The position numbers and the translations under genes are program-made. DNA of 64,000 bases from Gulosibacter hominis (GTDB taxonomy: Bacteria > Actinomycetota > Actinomycetes > Actinomycetales > Microbacteriaceae), in the NCBI RefSeq assembly GCF_904842695.1, contig NZ_CAJGWQ010000008.1:1-64000 (forward strand), read 5' to 3'. Under the pieces are notes generated by a model that searched no databases, was not told where the DNA came from, and saw nothing but the letters and a program-made list of their open reading frames with translations. This document shows, in pieces, positions 8,489 through 17,022 of this stretch; within the stretch, counting starts at the first letter, position 1; each line of letters opens with the position of its first letter.

Positions 8489-9679
8489 TTAGGCATCCCG
8501 GCGGGCGGCCCCGGTTTTTACCGCCGGGTAGATTTGCAGCCCATCCCAGCCATACTCGGTGAATGCTTCGCGCAGCATTGCTTCGAGTCGGTCGTAGTCT
8601 GCCTGCGCCACGATGACGAATACGGCACCGCCAAATCCCGAACCTGTCATGCGGGCCGCCGGTGCGCCAGCTGCCGCAGCCACATCGCAGATGAGATCAA
8701 TGCGCTGGGTCGAAACCTCAAAATCGTCGCGGATTGACCGCTGCGACTCGTTAAAAAGCGGTAGTACTGAAGGCAGCCCCTCGGTGCGGTTGAGCCGCGT
8801 GAAGTCGAGCACACGCTGAATTTCGGTCACGATATAGCGGGCACGGCGATAGTCGGCCTCATCGAGCTGTTCGCGCGCGGCTTCGAGTTCTTCGATGGAG
8901 AGTTCGCGCAGCGATTGATAGCCGAGCTGCTGGGCAACACGTCGGCAGGCGGCGTGGCGATCGTTTACCTTACCGGCCCAGTTGCGATGCGTTTCGCCAC
9001 TTTCAACGATCATTCCCACATAGCCGTGTGCCGAGAGCGGGTTGACATCGATGGCCGTCGCATCACCGCCGCGAGCATCGTAGAACACATCGCGGTGCTC
9101 TTCGGCGAGGAGCACTGTGACGTGGTCGCTCATCCCCGACGAAGCGCCGATGTAGTCGTTTTCAACCTCGTAGCCGAAGCGTGCCAGGCGCATGGGCGTT
9201 TGATCGAGGTTCCACAGTTCGTTGAGCGCGGTTGAGAGGGCAGCACACAGCGAGGCGCTCGAGGCCAGCCCGGCACCGATCGGTACATCGGTGGTAATGA
9301 ACATGTCGAGGCCCGTGAGCTGCGGTGTTGGGCGGTCGTCATCGAAAACGTGCTCGGGCAGCCAATTGCGGATGACCCAGAGCAGCCCCAGCGGATAGTC
9401 CTGCCACGCATGGGCGGCGGGTGGAGCGATGTCATCGAGCTCGACTTCGATCGCCTCGTCAACCAGATCGGTGCGGATACGGATGAGTCGGTCGGTGCGC
9501 GGTGCGAGCGCTACTGCCGAGCGGGCACCATAGGCGAATCCGTAGGTGATGCCGTCCTGGATGTCGGTGTGGTCGCCCATCAGGCTGATCCGCCCGGGGG
9601 CAGACCAAACTCCGGCGGGGTTGAAACCAAACGCATCGGCGAAACCTGTGCGAACGACGTCGCTCGTATTGCGGTGCAT
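8489..9679 (-). CDS. galK: Galactokinase
   Basis: GHMP kinase phosphorylating galactose at C1 in the Leloir pathway. The 396-aa product has the galactokinase signature as APGRISLMGDHTD near residue 28, the ATP loop PIGAGLASSASLCAAL, the catalytic-Asp region ASSGMSDHVTVLLAEE and the C-terminal RMTGSGFGGAVFV. The signature is slightly divergent (GDHTDIQDG rather than GEHTDYNDG). No galT or galE lies beside it, so it is a solitary gene here. A related sugar kinase cannot be fully excluded. Confidence 0.88.
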   Translation of the reverse strand: MHRNTSDVVRTGFADAFGFNPAGVWSAPGRISLMGDHTDIQDGITYGFAYGARSAVALAPRTDRLIRIRTDLVDEAIEVELDDIAPPAAHAWQDYPLGLLWVIRNWLPEHVFDDDRPTPQLTGLDMFITTDVPIGAGLASSASLCAALSTALNELWNLDQTPMRLARFGYEVENDYIGASSGMSDHVTVLLAEEHRDVFYDARGGDATAIDVNPLSAHGYVGMIVESGETHRNWAGKVNDRHAACRRVAQQLGYQSLRELSIEELEAAREQLDEADYRRARYIVTEIQRVLDFTRLNRTEGLPSVLPLFNESQRSIRDDFEVSTQRIDLICDVAAAAGAPAARMTGSGFGGAVFVIVAQADYDRLEAMLREAFTEYGWDGLQIYPAVKTGAARRDA

Positions 9680-9796
9680 CAGCTGCTCAATTTCCTACGT
9701 CGATAACTACGGATGTCTCTATCGTATCCGGCACTGGTCAACGGTTCATGATGCTGCGTGCGGTCGTGGCGGCAAGCGGCAGAGGGTTGGTGCTCG

Positions 9797-10714
9797 TTAG
9801 TGGCCCGCTGTGCTGGTTGGGGCTTCCGATAGCAGCGAGCGCAACTCGGCGGGGGACACCGTGGCATGGGCACGTGCCCGCTGCTGCAGTTCGCGGTCGG
9901 CAGTGGCGAGTGCGATGAACTGCTGCGGGCCGTTTTCGCGCAGCTGATCGACTGTGGCGACCAGCTCATCATCACCCGCGGCGCTGGCCGTACGCACTGT
10001 GATGAGCTCGCTCGAGGTGGCAGCGGAATCGCTTGCGGCGGCTTTGGCGTCTCCTTCGAGCACGATTACAAACTGCGGCCAGACTCGCTCGAGCGGCAGG
10101 CCCAGTAGTTGGGCCGGCACACCCGAGCGGCTCAGTGCGACGAACTGATTCATGAGCGCGCGGGCGGCTGCGGCGCGGTCGCGCCACCAGCCGTCGGGTA
10201 TCGTGCCCATGACGTTTGCCAGGTCGACCACGATCACTGGTCGAGCGTGCAGGACGGCATCGAGATCGGGGAGGGATGCGGCAAATCCGGGATGCAATGG
10301 TAGCTCGGCCAATTTTTCGAGCGGCACCCAGCGCGCATCCGCCGACTCGGCGTCGTTGAGCCGCGGCTGAAACGGATAGCGTGCTTCGGCGATCAGGGTG
10401 GTGTATGACCAAAACCCGAGCTCGAGCACCCGGGTGGCAATAATGTGCGCTGCATCTGGCGGTACGGTGAGTTCTTCGTGTGCTTCACGCAGTGCGGCCG
10501 CGGCGGGAGTTTCATCGCGATCGCGGGCGCCGCCCGGGATACCCCAGGTGTCGCCGTGGTGGCTCCAGGCTGCGCGGTGTTGCAGCAGGATTCCGCGCTG
10601 CTGATCGACAATAGCCAGGCCAGCGGCTCCGTAGCGTCCCCACATCCGTTTGCCTCCGGGGCCGTATACCCAGGCGTCGCCAGACTGTGGTTCGGTAGCG
10701 CGTGGCTGCTCCAT
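9797..10714 (-). CDS. NUDIX hydrolase fused to a PIN/NYN-like domain
   Basis: The N-terminal half (about 28-150) is a NUDIX domain with the full box GGARDRDETPAAAALREAHEEL, numbered around residues 61-82. The C-terminal half (about 160-300) begins PVIVVDLANVMG and holds further acidic positions in GDDELV and ATADRELQQR, spaced like the Asp cluster of NYN/PIN RNase domains. I infer a nucleotide or RNA-processing protein, possibly cap or nucleotide hydrolysis joined to nuclease action; the substrate is unknown. It lies 117 bases upstream of galK on the same strand, with no obvious functional link. Confidence 0.75.
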   Translation of the reverse strand: MEQPRATEPQSGDAWVYGPGGKRMWGRYGAAGLAIVDQQRGILLQHRAAWSHHGDTWGIPGGARDRDETPAAAALREAHEELTVPPDAAHIIATRVLELGFWSYTTLIAEARYPFQPRLNDAESADARWVPLEKLAELPLHPGFAASLPDLDAVLHARPVIVVDLANVMGTIPDGWWRDRAAAARALMNQFVALSRSGVPAQLLGLPLERVWPQFVIVLEGDAKAAASDSAATSSELITVRTASAAGDDELVATVDQLRENGPQQFIALATADRELQQRARAHATVSPAELRSLLSEAPTSTAGH

Positions 10715-11004
10715 AACTCCTCGCTTTCGGATGCCGAATCGGAAGAATCTGCCGGCATCAGCCTAGGTGCTGTAACTCAATCGCCAATACAGCATCGTTT
10801 TGCAACGGCGAGTGGTCGATGTTAATTGTGGCCGTTTTGCCAATACCACTGAAGTGGTCAAAAAGGGCATTCTTATGCGCGTGTTGCGCGCTATACTTGA
10901 TGGGAGCGGTGCTCTCTATCCTGGGATATTCACGGCAGTGAAATTCTTGAGATCTGCAATCGCTCAAGTTTGAATGCTGAGTCGGTAGTGGGGGTGCTCG
11001 CTCG
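10715..11004. other. Divergent intergenic region, NUDIX gene / M23 gene
   Basis: About 290 bases with no gene I can support. A small hairpin (ccactgaagtgg) lies at 10846-10857 and a -10-like tatact at 10892-10897 pointing toward the M23 gene, but the -35 is weak. No riboswitch motif was recognised. Confidence 0.4.
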
Positions 11005-12537
11005 ATGCGGGTTTTTGCAAACAATTTGCGTCGGGGTGCCGGTGTGCTGGTAGCCGGTGCGCTCGTTTTTGTAACACCGGTGTTTTCGGCCACCGCTCAG
11101 CCGCTCGACGGATTCACCGTGCGCGCGGTTGATACAGATACTCCAACCGAGCCTCAGACCCCATCCGAGCCTGAGACCCCCAGCGAACCGGAAACGCCCG
11201 AGGCACCCACCGACCCTGGCGTTACCGATCCGGGCACGACTGAACCTGGCACTACTGAGCCAGATCCGAGCACTCCGGCGCCCGGCGAGTCTGCTCCCGG
11301 CACCACGGCACCCGATCCCGGTGACACGAGTGCCCCCGGCCCCACCGGTGAGAACACCCCGACCCAGCCGGGCACCCCGCGACCTAGCGCGTCGCCAACC
11401 GCGCCAGCAACCGACGCCCCGCAGTACGACCTCGACAGTGTTGACTTTGTCACGCCGGAAGATGTTGATGCCGCTGGCAGCGATCCGGCGCAGCGCAGCC
11501 AACTCACCGGTCGTGCCCTCGAGCAGCTCGAACTTATCGATAAAGCGCTTCGAGAATCACGCGAACGGGTCAACAAGGCCGGTGAGCGCTATGCCACCGC
11601 GAGAGACAAGGCCGATGACGCCCGTGCCGAAGTGAATCGGCTCGAGCGCAGAATCGAAAACGAACGCAATAGCGCCGAGGTATCAGATCAGGTGGTGGGC
11701 CTGATGGTGCGCGAAATGCGCCAGGGCACCTATTCGGTACCGCCCGAACTCAACGTGGTGCTCGAGGGTGGCGACGACATGCTCTACCGCTACGGGGTGG
11801 TGTCATCGCTGACGCGAGACCAGGTGCTCAACTCGAAGCGGGCAACCCGGGCTGCCGACCGGCTCGAGCAGCTGCTGCCGGAAGCCGACCGCAAACGTAA
11901 AGAGGCCGAGCAACTCGAATCTGAGGCTGCGGCAGCTAAACGCGAGGCGGTGGCTGCTCAGGAATGGCTCACCAATCAGCTCAAAAAAGCCGAGAGCAGC
12001 TCAGGCGCGCTGCTCGAGGTGCTCACCAAACTCGGCTACGACGGCGGCACTGTCTCGAGCGAGCTGCTGGGGCTGCTGAAAACCCGTAATGATTTGCGCG
12101 CCCTCAGCGACACCGAGCTCAAGGGCAACGGGAAGGTGGCCCAGCCGCTAGAAAACTGGCGGGTTACCGACGGCTACGGCTACCGCACCGAACCCAAGGT
12201 GGGGATGCACCGCGGCACCGACTTCGTGGTGAACGGCAACACCTGCGGCGCGCCACTCTACGCAATGGTCGACGGCACCGTCACCTACGCGGGCGCGCTC
12301 GGCACCTTCGGCAACCACGTTGAGATCACCACCGCGAGTGGGCTTGTTTACTCGTACTCGCACATCCAAGACAACGGCATTGGCGTGGGTCTCGGACACA
12401 AGGTGCGGGCCGGGCAGCCAGTGGCACTCACCGGCACCACCGGATTTTCGACCGGCTGTCACCTGCACCTCGAGGTCCTCGTCGACGGCCAGCACATTGA
12501 TCCGATGATCTGGCTGCGAGCGAACGGTTTGGCCTAA
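11005..12537 (+). CDS. Secreted M23 family peptidoglycan endopeptidase
   Basis: Exported cell-wall hydrolase of 510 aa. It has a signal peptide (about 1-32), a Pro/Thr/Glu-rich disordered stretch (about 45-135) built from repeats such as TPSEPE and DPGTTEPG, a long charged coiled coil (about 150-345) like the hook of EnvC/PcsB proteins, then a LytM domain. The zinc ligands are visible: His402 and Asp406 in HRGTD and His488 in CHLHLE; His453 in SYSHIQ and His486 complete the active site. The coiled coil suggests an activity controlled by a partner. The low-complexity linker may let it reach through the wall. It stands alone. Confidence 0.9.
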   Translation: MRVFANNLRRGAGVLVAGALVFVTPVFSATAQPLDGFTVRAVDTDTPTEPQTPSEPETPSEPETPEAPTDPGVTDPGTTEPGTTEPDPSTPAPGESAPGTTAPDPGDTSAPGPTGENTPTQPGTPRPSASPTAPATDAPQYDLDSVDFVTPEDVDAAGSDPAQRSQLTGRALEQLELIDKALRESRERVNKAGERYATARDKADDARAEVNRLERRIENERNSAEVSDQVVGLMVREMRQGTYSVPPELNVVLEGGDDMLYRYGVVSSLTRDQVLNSKRATRAADRLEQLLPEADRKRKEAEQLESEAAAAKREAVAAQEWLTNQLKKAESSSGALLEVLTKLGYDGGTVSSELLGLLKTRNDLRALSDTELKGNGKVAQPLENWRVTDGYGYRTEPKVGMHRGTDFVVNGNTCGAPLYAMVDGTVTYAGALGTFGNHVEITTASGLVYSYSHIQDNGIGVGLGHKVRAGQPVALTGTTGFSTGCHLHLEVLVDGQHIDPMIWLRANGLA

Positions 12538-12637
12538 GCAACCACGAAAACGGCACCAGCACACCAATAAAACGGTTGAAATCGCGTTCAACCAACCCGG
12601 CGATGAGTTTCAGCTCGGCAATTGCTGAGCTTGAAAC

Positions 12638-14752
12638 ATGCAAACAACTGTCGCCACATTCGCTCAGCGCGCGCTCGGCCGCCGCGGTGCCTGGATTGCG
12701 CTCGGCTCACTATTGCTAATAATCACGCTACTTTTCGGGCTTTTCGGATCCGCACCGGCACCGGCACGAGCCGATCACGCCGCCGGTAATGCCGAATCGA
12801 CCCGCGCCGCCGAACTGCTGTCGACATTCCCCGATGCTGACACCCAGTCGGTGCTGATCGTCGCAGAACGAGACGACCGGCAGGAACTCACCGCCACTGA
12901 CATCGATCGGCTGGCGGCCCTGTCGCCCGCGCAAAACCTCGACGCGCCCCGCGGGCCAATCGTCAGCGAAGACGGGCGAGCGGCACTCATGGTGCAGGCG
13001 ATCACCACCGGTGAATCGAACTCTGACACTGCCGAGGAGATCTCAACACTGCGTCAGGCACTCGCAGATTCGGACGTGCCCGGAATGGAGTTGTACGTTA
13101 CTGGTGGCCCCGCTTTCGGAGCCGATATTGCCGCATCCTTCGATGGTGCCGATTTCACCCTGCTGCTGGTCACCGTCTGCATTGTTGCGGCACTGCTCAT
13201 CGCCACCTACCGGTCACCGGTCCTCTGGTTGGTACCGCTGGCAGTGGTGGCGATCGCTGACGGCCTTGCCGGGCGCGTCACCGCGGCACTTGCCGACTGG
13301 CTCGACTTGGGTTTTGACACCGGCATCATCAGCGTGCTCGTGTTTGGAGCCGGCACCAACTACGCCCTGCTGCTGATCTCGCGATACCGCGACCAGCTGC
13401 GCGAGGAACCCGACCACCGTGTGGCGCTCGCGACCGCCTGGCGTGCATCCCTGGGTGCGATCGTTGCGTCGAACCTCACCGTTGTGCTGTCACTTATCAC
13501 CCTGGTTTTCGCGGTGATTCCCAGCACCCGCGGCCTCGGAATGGCGGCCGCTGCGGGCCTGCTCATCGCCGCAGCTGCCGTACTGCTGGTGCTGCCGCCG
13601 GCGCTCGCGGTGTGTGGACGCGGGGCATTTTGGCCGGTAATTCCGCGGCCCGACCACCGGCCCGCCCGCGTCAATATTTGGCAGCGGGTGGCAACCACGG
13701 TTTCGCGTCGTCCCGCAACGAGTCTCGTTTCAGGGCTGGCGCTGCTGGCTGTGCTCGCGGCGGGGCTCATTGGCACATCGGTGGGGCTCGACCAGTTGGC
13801 CAAGTTCCGGGTGCAATCCGAGTCGGCGACCGGGCTCGAAGTGCTCAGCGAACATTTCCCGGCCGGCGAAGCCCAGCCGATTCAGGTGGTGGTGCAAACT
13901 CGCGACACCGATGCCGTGGTGGCGGCAGCTGCCGATGTGCCAGGCGTGTTGCGGGCCCAGCCGAGCGGTACCGCTGCTGATGGTGCCCTCACCCGCATCA
14001 GTGTGACCAGTGAATATTCGCCGAGTTCCCCCGAGAGTCTCGAACAAATTCCAGAGCTGCGCAGCGCGCTTTCACAGGCGGCCGAGGGGGAGGTGTTGGT
14101 TGGTGGCGCGGTCGCGACCGACTATGACTCCCGTGCCGGTAATGTGCGTGATTTTGCGCTGCTAGTGCCGATGATTATTGCCGTGAGCCTGCTGGTACTG
14201 GCAGCGCTTACCCGATCGGTGTTGGCACCCATCCTGCTGATCGCGGTGAATATCGCCAGTGCGGTGGCGGCGATCGGCGCCGGTTCATGGCTGAGTCGGA
14301 TGCTGTTTGACCAGCCCGCGCTCGACATGCAGGTGCCGCTACTGGCTTTCCTGTTCTTGGTGGCGCTCGGTATCGACTACACCATCTTCCTGGTGCATCG
14401 AGCGCAATCCGAGGCGCGCACGCGCGGTACCCGTGAGGGGATGGTGGCTGCGGTCGCGCACACCGGTGGCGTTATCACCAGCGCCGGCATCGTGCTGGCC
14501 GCTGTGTTCGCGGCACTCGGCGTGCTGCCGCTGGTCACGCTCGGCCAGCTGGGACTCATTGTTGGAGTTGGCGTCATCGTCGATACGCTGGTGGTACGAA
14601 CAGTCATCGTCCCCGCACTGTTCGCGCTGCTGGGCGACCGGATCTGGTGGCCACAAAAACAGAGCCCGGTGTCGGCAGGCGAGCCGGCCGCGCAAAAGAT
14701 GGAAGATGAAACACAGAGCGTCAACAGCGAACTGGTCGTTGCTGGTGAGTGA
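12638..14752 (+). CDS. MMPL family RND-type exporter
   Basis: A 704-aa inner-membrane transporter with two copies of the MMPL layout: one transmembrane helix, an extracytoplasmic loop (about 45-165 and 395-500), then five helices. GAGTNYALLLISRYRDQL and ALGIDYTIFLVHRAQSEA are the paired helix-4 motifs that carry the proton-relay acidic residues. Actinobacterial members export lipids, antibiotics or siderophores. The gene overlaps the following histidine kinase, which suggests that the kinase-regulator pair controls this exporter or senses its substrate. Confidence 0.9.
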   Translation: MQTTVATFAQRALGRRGAWIALGSLLLIITLLFGLFGSAPAPARADHAAGNAESTRAAELLSTFPDADTQSVLIVAERDDRQELTATDIDRLAALSPAQNLDAPRGPIVSEDGRAALMVQAITTGESNSDTAEEISTLRQALADSDVPGMELYVTGGPAFGADIAASFDGADFTLLLVTVCIVAALLIATYRSPVLWLVPLAVVAIADGLAGRVTAALADWLDLGFDTGIISVLVFGAGTNYALLLISRYRDQLREEPDHRVALATAWRASLGAIVASNLTVVLSLITLVFAVIPSTRGLGMAAAAGLLIAAAAVLLVLPPALAVCGRGAFWPVIPRPDHRPARVNIWQRVATTVSRRPATSLVSGLALLAVLAAGLIGTSVGLDQLAKFRVQSESATGLEVLSEHFPAGEAQPIQVVVQTRDTDAVVAAAADVPGVLRAQPSGTAADGALTRISVTSEYSPSSPESLEQIPELRSALSQAAEGEVLVGGAVATDYDSRAGNVRDFALLVPMIIAVSLLVLAALTRSVLAPILLIAVNIASAVAAIGAGSWLSRMLFDQPALDMQVPLLAFLFLVALGIDYTIFLVHRAQSEARTRGTREGMVAAVAHTGGVITSAGIVLAAVFAALGVLPLVTLGQLGLIVGVGVIVDTLVVRTVIVPALFALLGDRIWWPQKQSPVSAGEPAAQKMEDETQSVNSELVVAGE

Positions 14753-16019
14753 ATCGGCCGGCCTGGTGCAATCGGCGGTGAGCCACCGCACGGTGAGCGC
14801 GATGCTGATTGGCCAGCACGCGATGGCGGTGCTGCTCAGCGCAATCGCGGTGTACCGTTCGGTTCGCGACGGGGTGCCGGTGGCGCTGGCGGTCGTGCCG
14901 GCCGTGCTCATCCCGGCCTGGAATTTTTTTGGGATGCAGCTGCTACAGCGGTTGACGTCGCTGCGCCGAGCTGGGGTGTGGTGGCTGGTCGGCTTCGGGG
15001 TGCTGTGGCTCGGGGCGATCGTGATCTCACCCGAATATGTGTGGCTGGCGTTTTTGCTGTGGCTACTTGCGGGCCATCTGCTGCCGCTGTGGTGGGGGCT
15101 CGGGTATTCGGCGCTCGTGTTTATCGCGGTGGTGACGGCGCCGTTACTGCATCACGGTGCCACGAGCTATGCCTACATCATCGGACCGCTCGTGGGTGGG
15201 GTGTTCGCTTTCGGGGTTTCGCGAGGCTATCTGCAGCTGCTGCGGGACGCCGCTGAGCGTGAACGCCTGGTGACCTCGCTCACTAAAGCCCAGCGTGATC
15301 TGGGCGCGCTGCAAGAAGACCTGGCGATCGCGCAGCGGCAAGCCGGTGCCGTGGATGAACGCACCCGAATCGCGCGTGATATTCACGACACGATCGCGCA
15401 ATCGCTCTCGTCGATCACGATGCTCGCGAACTCGGGGCAGCAACACACCTCGGATGCGGCGGCGAAACGCACGCTCGAGCAGGTTGAGACGCTCGCGCGC
15501 GAGAGCCTCGTGGATGTGCGGCGAGTGCTCGACGCGCTCACACCCGCCGAACTTGAGGCGGGGGCTTTTGCGGCGGCATTACAGGGGATGCTCGAGCGCA
15601 CTCACGACGAAGCGGGCGTGGCCACCGAGGCGCATATTGCCAGTTCGCTACCACCGCTTCCGGCCGAGGCCGAAGTGGTGCTGTTGCGGATCACCCAATC
15701 GGCGCTGGCAAATGTGCGCGCCCATGCCGAAGCATCCCGCGTGGTGGTGAGCCTGATTGATGATGGCGATTCGATCATCCTCGATGTCATCGACGACGGT
15801 CGCGGTTTTGATCTGGCTGCCTGGCGACAATATGACCCGGATGCATCCGGTACCACGAGCTACGGGCTGCGATTTATGCAGCAGCGCGTGCAGCAGCTTG
15901 GTGGCACCCTCGATATCAGTAGCGAACCGGGCCGGGGAACGGCGTTGAGCGCGCGCATCCCCATTGGCGTCGCACCAATGAGCCAGTCAGAATCCTCGCG
16001 GCGAAAGGACGACAAATGA
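14745..16019 (+). CDS. NarL-type sensor histidine kinase
   Basis: Membrane sensor kinase of 424 aa. Five or six hydrophobic segments (about 15-165) lead into a short coiled coil and a HisKA_3 dimerisation domain with the phosphoacceptor His214 in RIARDIHDTIAQS, then a HATPase domain with VIDDGRGFD and PGRGTAL. The GTG at 14745 overlaps the MMPL stop by eight bases; the frame is open further upstream but runs inside the MMPL gene and is non-coding there. The stop overlaps the regulator (atga). This is the common actinobacterial arrangement of transporter, kinase and regulator. Confidence 0.92.
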   Translation: MSESAGLVQSAVSHRTVSAMLIGQHAMAVLLSAIAVYRSVRDGVPVALAVVPAVLIPAWNFFGMQLLQRLTSLRRAGVWWLVGFGVLWLGAIVISPEYVWLAFLLWLLAGHLLPLWWGLGYSALVFIAVVTAPLLHHGATSYAYIIGPLVGGVFAFGVSRGYLQLLRDAAERERLVTSLTKAQRDLGALQEDLAIAQRQAGAVDERTRIARDIHDTIAQSLSSITMLANSGQQHTSDAAAKRTLEQVETLARESLVDVRRVLDALTPAELEAGAFAAALQGMLERTHDEAGVATEAHIASSLPPLPAEAEVVLLRITQSALANVRAHAEASRVVVSLIDDGDSIILDVIDDGRGFDLAAWRQYDPDASGTTSYGLRFMQQRVQQLGGTLDISSEPGRGTALSARIPIGVAPMSQSESSRRKDDK

Positions 16020-16633
16020 CGATTTCGGTGCTCCTGGTGGATGACCATCCCGTGGTGCGTAGCGGTCTGCGCGCGGTGCTCGATGGTGAGACGGTGCGGG
16101 TAGTTGGCGAGACCGGCACCGGTGAAGACGCCGTGGCGTTGGCCACCGAATTGCGGCCCGATGTGGTGCTGTGCGATCTGCGGCTTGGCGACGGAATTGA
16201 CGGGATTGAGACGACCGCGCGGCTGCGCAAACTCGACCCGGCCCCCGCAGTGCTCATGCTCACCACTTTTGACCGCGATGTTGAGGTGCTTGGCGCGATT
16301 GAAGCCGGCGCCACCGGGTACCTGCTGAAAGATTCAACACCGGATGAAATTGTCGCCGGTATTGTGCGTGCGGCGGACGGCGGTATGGTGCTCAGCCCGG
16401 GCCTGTCGGCCCGGCTCATTGAGGGGATGCGTTCGCCTCGACCGCGGCTGACCGAACGCGAAACCGAGGTGCTGCAGCACCTGGCGGCGGGGGAGTCGAA
16501 CCGGGAAATTGCGCAGAACCTGTTTGTGAGTGAGGCGACGGTGAAAAGCCATCTGGTGCATATTTTCACCAAGCTCGATGTCGATAATCGGGCGCGCGCA
16601 GTTCACGTGGCCCGCGAACTCGGTCTCGTGTAG
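16016..16633 (+). CDS. NarL/FixJ family response regulator
   Basis: Two-domain regulator of 205 aa. The receiver has the acidic pair in VDDHP, the phosphorylation site Asp54 in VVLCDLRLGD, Thr in MLTTFD and Lys in YLLKD. The C-terminal LuxR-type HTH reads LTERETEVLQHLAAGESNREIA followed by VSEATVKSHL. It is translationally coupled to its kinase (atga overlap) and most likely controls the MMPL operon. A terminator follows. Confidence 0.95.
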   Translation: MTISVLLVDDHPVVRSGLRAVLDGETVRVVGETGTGEDAVALATELRPDVVLCDLRLGDGIDGIETTARLRKLDPAPAVLMLTTFDRDVEVLGAIEAGATGYLLKDSTPDEIVAGIVRAADGGMVLSPGLSARLIEGMRSPRPRLTERETEVLQHLAAGESNREIAQNLFVSEATVKSHLVHIFTKLDVDNRARAVHVARELGLV

Positions 16634-16661
16634 CGAAACTCAACCTCGAGATGTTGCCGTG

Positions 16662-16693
16662 GTTCCGCATCCCCGTAGCCGGGATGCGGAACT
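16662..16693 (+). terminator. Terminator after the MMPL two-component operon
   Basis: A 12-bp stem gttccgcatccc / gggatgcggaac with a 7-base loop, 30 bases after the regulator stop. The T-run is short. Confidence 0.7.
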
Positions 16694-16726
16694 TGCTGTG
16701 TGTAAGGAAATCGTGAGGTTTGGGTG

Positions 16727-16755
16727 AGCGGCCGTATGGATTCCGTTAGGCCGCT
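16727..16755. promoter_or_regulatory. Inverted repeat in the kdp leader region
   Basis: agcggcc (16727-16733) and ggccgct (16749-16755) form an inverted repeat separated by 15 bases, about 100 bases before the first kdp ORF. It could be an operator, for example for KdpE, or a leader hairpin. It does not match a known riboswitch that I recognise. Confidence 0.45.
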
Positions 16756-16852
16756 TGTTTGTGGTCGCTAACAAGACTCAGATGAATTTTGCGCCTGTTT
16801 GAGGCGTGCGGCGGCGGATGCGCTGCCGCGGAAATTCGAATGGAGCCTTGAA

Positions 16853-16936
16853 GTGCTTGACCTCATTTACGTGGTGGGCGTAGTTGTCCTCTTCGCGATC
16901 GTCGGTCTGATTGGGAAGGCGGTCGAGAAGCTGTGA
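16853..16936 (+). CDS. 27-aa membrane peptide preceding kdpF
   Basis: A GTG at 16853, with ggag 7 bases upstream, opens MLDLIYVVGVVVLFAIVGLI and ends KAVEKL, 27 residues in all. It is one hydrophobic helix with a charged tail. Its tga overlaps the kdpF GTG (gtga), so it is translationally coupled to the operon. It resembles KdpF in size but is a distinct sequence. It may be a second small Kdp subunit or a leader peptide; function unknown. Confidence 0.65.
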   Translation: MLDLIYVVGVVVLFAIVGLIGKAVEKL

Positions 16937-17022
16937 TCGTCATTGATCTGATCGCCGGCGTGCTGGCAATTGCCGGTATCGCGTATCTCGTATTCGCGCT
17001 AGTAAACCCGGAGCGTTTCTAG
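16933..17022 (+). CDS. kdpF: K+-transporting ATPase small subunit KdpF
   Basis: A 29-aa single-helix peptide ending [12 protein letters not shown], the hallmark C-terminus of KdpF (Y-L-V-x-A-L-x-x-P-E-R-F). KdpF sits between KdpA and lipid and stabilises the KdpFABC complex. Its GTG overlaps the preceding small ORF, and its stop shares one base with the kdpA GTG. Confidence 0.9.
   Translation: MIVIDLIAGVLAIAGIAYLVFALVNPERF

Noticed and set aside
14307-14744. Upstream extension of the MMPL-linked histidine kinase
   Set aside because: This part lies inside the MMPL gene in another frame and is Arg/Ser/Trp-rich, as expected of a shadow frame.
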